From positions 1-64,000 of the forward strand of contig CAZCZO010000006.1 of the NCBI GenBank assembly GCA_964503275.1: 64,000 nucleotides of DNA. Direction: 5' to 3'. The notes under the pieces were generated by a model. That model was not told where the DNA came from and searched no databases. It saw only the letters and a list, made by a program, of their open reading frames with translations. Below, piece by piece: positions 60,086 through 64,000 of this stretch. Origin of the DNA: DASRAP01 sp964503275. Lineage in GTDB: Bacteria; Gemmatimonadota; Gemmatimonadetes; Gemmatimonadales; Gemmatimonadaceae. Made by a program: the position numbers and the translations under genes. The stretch's first letter is position 1, and every line of letters begins with the position of its first letter.

Positions 60086-61020
60086 CACCGGACACGCTCC
60101 AGCAAGGTGTGGATCTCGGCGACGGTCCCGCAGGACAGCGTCTCGGCCCCAGGGACGATCCGCTTGATCATCCCACCGAGGGTGTTGCCCGTCCCGAGCT
60201 CGACCCACAGCGCATCGGGATGCGCCGCGGCCATCGCGCGCACGACCTCCGTCCAGCGCACGGACGCCGTGAGTTGCTCGCGCAGGGCCCCGCGGGCGTC
60301 GTCCACCGCGGTGCGGGGGTGTCCGTCCACGTTCGAGTAGACGGGGACCTCGGCGGCCGACCACGGGGTCGCCTGTAGCGCCTGGACCAGCCCGTCGACC
60401 GCGCTCGCCATGAGTGGAGAATGGAAGGCCCCGCTGACCGGCAAGCGGAGGACGCGCTTGGCACCCGCGGCCTTGGCGAGCTCCATCGCGCGCTCCAGTG
60501 CGGCGACCTCGCCCGAGATCACGACCTGCTCGTCGGTGTTGAAGTTCGCGGCGACCACCACCCCCAGCGTCGCGGCCTCGGCACACAGGGCGTCGATCGG
60601 CGTCGACAGCGACCCCAGCACGGCGGCCATGCCGCCCACGCGCTCGGCGCCCGATCGGTACATGAGCTCGCCGCGGCGACGGACCAGTCGCGCCGCAGCC
60701 GTGGCGCTCAGGGCACCGGCCACATGATAGGCCGAGATCTCGCCGAGCGAGTGCCCCGCGGTCGCACGGATATACGGGCGCAGCCGGTCGCCCACGACGG
60801 CCCAGACGGCGGCGCTGTGCGCCATCAGTGCCGGTTGGGCATTCAGCGTCATGGTGAGCTCCTCGGCCGGGCCCTCACGCATGAGCGGGGTGATGGGCCG
60901 ATCCAGCGCGGCGTCGATCGCCTCGAGGGTCGCCTTGGCCTCTGGGAACGCCTCCGCGAGGTCGCTGGCCATCCCCACTTTCTGCGACCCCTGTCCGGGG
61001 CACACGATCAAGACGTTCAT
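60085..61020 (-). CDS. fabD: malonyl-CoA:ACP transacylase FabD
   Basis: Loads malonyl units onto ACP. The 311-residue product has VCPGQGSQKVGMASDLAEAF, the nucleophile Ser in ATAGHSLGEISAYHVAGAL, an active-site His in VSGAFHSPLM and the C-terminal WVELGTGNTLGGMIKR. ATG 61020 is chosen over GTG 61023 because GGAG lies 5 bases upstream. fabH is 39 bases upstream. Confidence 0.95.
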   Translation of the reverse strand: MNVLIVCPGQGSQKVGMASDLAEAFPEAKATLEAIDAALDRPITPLMREGPAEELTMTLNAQPALMAHSAAVWAVVGDRLRPYIRATAGHSLGEISAYHVAGALSATAAARLVRRRGELMYRSGAERVGGMAAVLGSLSTPIDALCAEAATLGVVVAANFNTDEQVVISGEVAALERAMELAKAAGAKRVLRLPVSGAFHSPLMASAVDGLVQALQATPWSAAEVPVYSNVDGHPRTAVDDARGALREQLTASVRWTEVVRAMAAAHPDALWVELGTGNTLGGMIKRIVPGAETLSCGTVAEIHTLLERVR

Positions 61021-61059
61021 CACGACTCCAGCGGCGGCCCGAGCCGGGCCGCCGCAGTG

Positions 61060-62049
61060 CTAGAAACGGTGGATCGCGGACGCCCAGGTCAAGCCGGCGC
61101 CGAACGCGACGAACAGCACGGTACTCCCCTCCCCGATCCGACCCGAGGCGAGCGCTTCGTCCAACGCGATGGGGATGGATGCCGCCGACGTGTTGCCCAT
61201 CCGGTCGACGTTCACATACACCTTGTCCATCGGGATCCCGGCGTGCTTGGCGGTGGCTTCGATGATGCGCACGTTCGCCTGATGCGGGATCAGCAGATCC
61301 ACGTCGCCGCCCGCGAGCTTGGCCCCGTCGAGCGCCCGGTCACAGGCGTCGGCCATCGAGCGCACCGCGTGCTTGAAGACCTCTCGGCCCGCCATCGTGA
61401 CGAGGTGCCCGTGCTCCGCGACCATGTCCGGGGTCAGCGGGTCGGCCGCGCCGCCTCGCGGGCGCTGCAGCAGATCGGCCAGCCCCCCGTCCGACCGCAT
61501 GTACGAGGACAGGAAGCCCTTTTGGGCGCGGCTCTTCTTCACCACGACCGCCCCGGCCCCATCGCCGAACAGCACGCAGGTGGCGCGGTCCGTCCAGTTG
61601 ATGATCGTGGACATCTTCTCACCGCCGATCACCAGGATCGTCTCGGCGGCACCGGACGCAATGAGCCCCTCAGCCACGTTCAGCGCGTACAGCCACCCGG
61701 TACACGCCGCCGAGATGTCGAACGCCGCGGCGCGCGTCGCCCCGAGGGCCGCCTGGATCTCCACGGCCGTGCTGGGCAGCAGCCGGTCGGGACTGGAGGT
61801 CCCCAGGATGATCGCATCCAGCTCGGGGGCAGCGACTCCGGCCTTGGCCATGGCCCGCCGGGACGCTTCGGCCGAGAGGGACGCGACCGTCTCCCCGCGA
61901 TCGCCGATGTGCCGCTGCCGAATGCCGGTGCGCTCGACGATCCACTCATCGCTCGTCTCGATGCCCAGCGCGGCGAAGTCGTGGTTCGACATCACGTGCG
62001 CCGGCAGCGCATGGCCCGTGCCGACGATCTGACCGATGGGTCGCTTCAC
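61060..62049 (-). CDS. fabH: 3-oxoacyl-ACP synthase III FabH
   Basis: Starts fatty acid chains by condensing acyl-CoA with malonyl-ACP. The 329-residue product has GHALPAHVMSNHDFAALG, the active-site Cys in FDISAACTGWLYALNVAEG, His in LLIPHQANVRIIEATA and Asn in GNTSAASIP. GTG 62049 overlaps the plsX stop (GTGA). Branched or straight primer preference cannot be judged. Confidence 0.95.
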   Translation of the reverse strand: MKRPIGQIVGTGHALPAHVMSNHDFAALGIETSDEWIVERTGIRQRHIGDRGETVASLSAEASRRAMAKAGVAAPELDAIILGTSSPDRLLPSTAVEIQAALGATRAAAFDISAACTGWLYALNVAEGLIASGAAETILVIGGEKMSTIINWTDRATCVLFGDGAGAVVVKKSRAQKGFLSSYMRSDGGLADLLQRPRGGAADPLTPDMVAEHGHLVTMAGREVFKHAVRSMADACDRALDGAKLAGGDVDLLIPHQANVRIIEATAKHAGIPMDKVYVNVDRMGNTSAASIPIALDEALASGRIGEGSTVLFVAFGAGLTWASAIHRF

Positions 62050-63068
62050 GCGGCGCTGGCTCCGACCGCGAGTCGCCGACCGATATGCACGTCCATCTCC
62101 GCCTCCACGGCGCGCTTCGCGACCAAGATCGCGTTCTTGACGGCCCGGGCGTCCGAGCGCCCGTGGGCAATGATGCTCACGCCGCGCACGCCGAGCAATG
62201 GGGCCCCGCCGTACTCCGCGTAGTCGAGCTCCTTGAGCTGCGCGGCCAGGGCGCGGGGATCGTGCCCTGCGCGGTCGGCCACGAGCCCGATCAGGAAGGG
62301 CGCGATGCCCTCGTAGAACTTGAGCAGCACGTTGCCCGTGAAGCCATCGCACACGACCACATCGAGATCGTGGCCGCTGGCTTCGCCGAGCGGCAGGTCA
62401 CGGCCCTCGACATTGCCGATGAAATGCAGCCCCGCGGCGGCGGCCAACAGCTGATGGGCATCCTTGACGGCGGCGTTGCCTTTCTCGGGCTCCTCGCCGA
62501 TCGAGAGCAGTCCCACCGCCGGCCGTTCGCGGCGCAGGATATCCTCCGCGTAGACCGAGCCGAGGCGGGCGAACTGGACGAGCTCCGCCGGCGAACAATC
62601 CACGTTGGCCCCGGCATCGAGCACGACGACGGGGCGCCGGGCCGACGGGAAGATCGCGGCGATCGCCGGGCGGCCCAGCCCGTCGTGCAGGCGCAGCGTC
62701 AGCACGCTGAGCGCCATCTGGGCGCCGGTGTTCCCCGCGCTGACGAACGCGTCAGATCCGCCGTCCGCCTGGAGCTTGAGCCCGACACGCATCGACGAAT
62801 CCGGCTTGCTGCGCAGTGCGACCGTGGGCTTCTCCGCCATCGCGATGACGTCGCTGGCGGCGACGATCGGCAGACGCGACCGGTCGACCGCGTGACCGGC
62901 GAAATCGGTCGCCAGGAGGTCGTCCACGGTCGCCTCGATCACGTCGGGACGGCCAACGAGCTGGACGACGTCCCCATCGCCCAGCTCGCTCAGTGCGAGG
63001 ATCGCGCCGGCCAGTGGTGCCCGCGGCGCTCGATCCCCTCCCATCGCGTCCACCGCGATGCGAATCAC
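62046..63068 (-). CDS. plsX: phosphate acyltransferase PlsX
   Basis: Makes acyl-phosphate from acyl-ACP for PlsY (encoded at 23.8 kb). The 340-residue product has IRIAVDAMGGDRAPRAPLAG, SKPDSSMRVGLKL, FVSAGNTGAQMALSVL, GEEPEKGNAAVKDAHQLL and CDGFTGNVLLKFYEG. GTG 63068 lies two bases after the rpmF stop. The rpmF-plsX-fabH order is conserved in many bacteria. Confidence 0.94.
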   Translation of the reverse strand: MIRIAVDAMGGDRAPRAPLAGAILALSELGDGDVVQLVGRPDVIEATVDDLLATDFAGHAVDRSRLPIVAASDVIAMAEKPTVALRSKPDSSMRVGLKLQADGGSDAFVSAGNTGAQMALSVLTLRLHDGLGRPAIAAIFPSARRPVVVLDAGANVDCSPAELVQFARLGSVYAEDILRRERPAVGLLSIGEEPEKGNAAVKDAHQLLAAAAGLHFIGNVEGRDLPLGEASGHDLDVVVCDGFTGNVLLKFYEGIAPFLIGLVADRAGHDPRALAAQLKELDYAEYGGAPLLGVRGVSIIAHGRSDARAVKNAILVAKRAVEAEMDVHIGRRLAVGASAA

Positions 63069-63070
63069 GC

Positions 63071-63253
63071 TCAGGCGTCCTTCGGCTCGACTCGCTGTTC
63101 GCCGGCGTAGTAGCCGCACTCGCCGCACACCCGGTGCGGACGCTTCATCGCGCCGCACTGCGGGCAGACCTGGATGTTGATCGCGGGGGCCTTCTTGTGG
63201 GTGTTCCGCGCGCGCTTCTTGCGCTTGGAGGTACGTCGCTTCGGGACGGCCAT
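63071..63253 (-). CDS. rpmF: 50S ribosomal protein L32
   Basis: Sixty-residue ribosomal protein with the family start MAVPKRRTSKRKKRARNTHK and a zinc-binding four-Cys set, CPQC and CGEC. It is between the DUF177 gene and plsX, as in most bacteria, coupling lipid and ribosome gene expression. Confidence 0.97.
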   Translation of the reverse strand: MAVPKRRTSKRKKRARNTHKKAPAINIQVCPQCGAMKRPHRVCGECGYYAGEQRVEPKDA

Positions 63254-63276
63254 GGGTCAGTCTCTGGGTGATCCGG

Positions 63277-63777
63277 TCAGGAGGTCGCGCGTCGGAGCGC
63301 GTCCCACCGGGGGTCGGGGGCCGGCGCGCAGGAGCACGCGCCAGCGTTCAGGTCCGCGCCGCAGTTCGCACACAGCCCACGACAGTCGGGGCGGCATAGC
63401 GCGAACGCGGGGGCGGTGAGGATCCACTGTTCACGAACAGCCGGGCTGAGATCGACGCGTGCCCCGCCATCGGCCAGCGGGAACACGTCGGGGTCACCCG
63501 CTTCCTCGTTGTCCGCGTCCGTGAAGAGCGCGGCCACCTCGTCGGCGACCGGGATCGTGACGGGGGCGAGGCACCGACGGCAGTCGGTGTGGACGGCGCC
63601 GGCGAACTGGCCAGCGAAGTAGAATCGACCCTCCCCTGCGGGCGAGAGTCGACCGGTGAGGCGCACGACGTCTGATGGGCGCGGCTCCAGGTCGGACCAC
63701 AGCGGGTCGTCCGGACGCAGGTCAGCCTCGACCGCGACTGCTTGCGCCAGAATGGAACGCACATCAAAAGACAGCAT
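63277..63777 (-). CDS. DUF177 (YceD-type) protein
   Basis: Conserved partner of rpmF, involved in 23S rRNA accumulation in the families studied. The 166-residue product has the core VRLTGRLSPAGEGRFYFAGQ, then CRRCLAPVTIPVADEVAALF. A C-terminal acidic region follows, with a Cys-rich tail CRPDCRGLCANCGADLNAGAC that may bind metal. ATG 63777 is chosen; a TTG at 63807 would add ten residues. No Shine-Dalgarno sequence is present and a -10-like box ends six bases before the ATG. Confidence 0.88.
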   Translation of the reverse strand: MLSFDVRSILAQAVAVEADLRPDDPLWSDLEPRPSDVVRLTGRLSPAGEGRFYFAGQFAGAVHTDCRRCLAPVTIPVADEVAALFTDADNEEAGDPDVFPLADGGARVDLSPAVREQWILTAPAFALCRPDCRGLCANCGADLNAGACSCAPAPDPRWDALRRATS

Positions 63778-63783
63778 CTCTGT

Positions 63784-63812
63784 AACGTAGACGCGCCTGA
63801 ACAGCAACGCAA
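63784..63812 (-). promoter_or_regulatory. candidate promoter placing the start at the DUF177 ATG
   Basis: On the minus strand TTGCGT (63812-63807) and TACGTT (63789-63784) are 17 bases apart. Six bases (ACAGAG) separate TACGTT from ATG 63777, the same N6 distance as at bamA, so a leaderless mRNA is possible. Confidence 0.45.
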
Positions 63813-63853
63813 GTGCTGTCCAGGCGCGAACTTACAGCCTAATTAGTATCGTA

Positions 63854-63876
63854 TCGCTACCTGTAATTGGTAGCGA
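63854..63876 (-). terminator. possible ndk terminator hairpin
   Basis: CGCTACC and GGTAGCG (63855-63861 and 63869-63875), extended by one A-T pair, enclose TGTAATT. It follows the ndk stop by 10 bases. There is no T tract, so confidence is modest. Confidence 0.4.
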
Positions 63877-63884
63877 GGCGAACC

Positions 63885-64000
63885 TTACAGGCGGTCGGCC
63901 TCGGCGAAGAAGAATCCGCCCTCGCGCTGCGCGTTCTCGTCCGAGTCAGACGCGTGGATCGCGTTCCGGCCCTTCGACTCCGCGTAGAGCTTGCGGATCG
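63885..64000 (-). CDS. ndk: nucleoside diphosphate kinase (3' end, cut by window)
   Basis: The last 37 codons of a minus-strand gene that continues beyond the window. The visible end reads IRKLYAESKGRNAIHASDSD and then ENAQREGGFFFAEADRL. The pattern N-x-x-H-x-S-D-S is the NDK active-site segment with its phosphorylated histidine, here with Ala for the usual Gly after His. The TAA stop is at 63885-63887. The enzyme equilibrates NTP pools. Confidence 0.85.
   Translation of the reverse strand, partial: IRKLYAESKGRNAIHASDSDENAQREGGFFFAEADRL

Overview
The window reads as one contiguous, GC-rich, densely packed bacterial chromosome segment from a diderm. It encodes BamA, an OmpH/Skp-like chaperone, the lipid A and Kdo pathways and LptABC. 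The combination of an LpxC-FabZ fusion, futalosine-route menaquinone genes, a bacillithiol enzyme and pervasive 1-8 base overlaps between genes suggests Gemmatimonadota. That assignment is an inference from gene content, not a database result. No mobile elements, CRISPR arrays, prophage or rRNA genes were seen, and no stretch longer than about 230 bases lacks a gene.

Left half (1-27.8 kb, almost all on +). The 3' end of clpC is followed by an outer-membrane block: bamA, an ompH-like gene, lpxD, lpxC-fabZ, lpxA, a Gfo/Idh/MocA oxidoreductase, lpxB, a DUF374 acyltransferase and lpxK. Next comes a run of mixed housekeeping genes: gdhA, rlmH, bshC, murJ, uvrC, thrC. Shorter transcription units follow: a secreted TPR protein, a radical SAM/DUF512 protein, der, plsY, gpsA, a MerR regulator, surE, pcm, apt and tRNA-Arg(CCU).

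Centre (27.9-35.4 kb). A three-gene minus-strand unit encodes a membrane-fusion protein, an RND pump and a secreted S9 peptidase. It diverges from a + strand YfgM-like gene. Just beyond that gene, in a 229-base AT-richer gap, lies a 28-base sequence at 35296-35323 that closely resembles the chromosome dimer resolution site dif. Most genes to its left run rightward and all genes to its right run leftward, so coding strands converge on it as expected at a replication terminus.

Right half (35.4-64 kb, all on -). In transcription order the genes are ndk (cut by the window end); DUF177, rpmF, plsX, fabH, fabD, fabG; then acpP, fabF, mqnE, mqnA, mqnC, ispF, dedA, xer and trpG/pabA; then kdsB, pyrG, kdsA, kdsC, kdsD, lptC, lptA, lptB, rpoN; and finally a glycan module (two GT2 enzymes, a GT4 enzyme, a flippase-like membrane protein and YfhO) and dapF.

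Together the genes cover fatty acid initiation, phospholipid entry (PlsX/PlsY/GpsA), lipid A, Kdo, LPS transport, outer-membrane protein assembly and lipid II flipping. The most unusual points are the dif-like site, IspF with a Clp-N-like N-terminal region, LptB with a roughly 130-150 residue N-terminal extension, a UvrC with Asn at the expected catalytic His, a CX5CX2C cluster motif in MqnE, a gnnA-like gene without gnnB, and two promoters placed so that transcription would start at the ATG.
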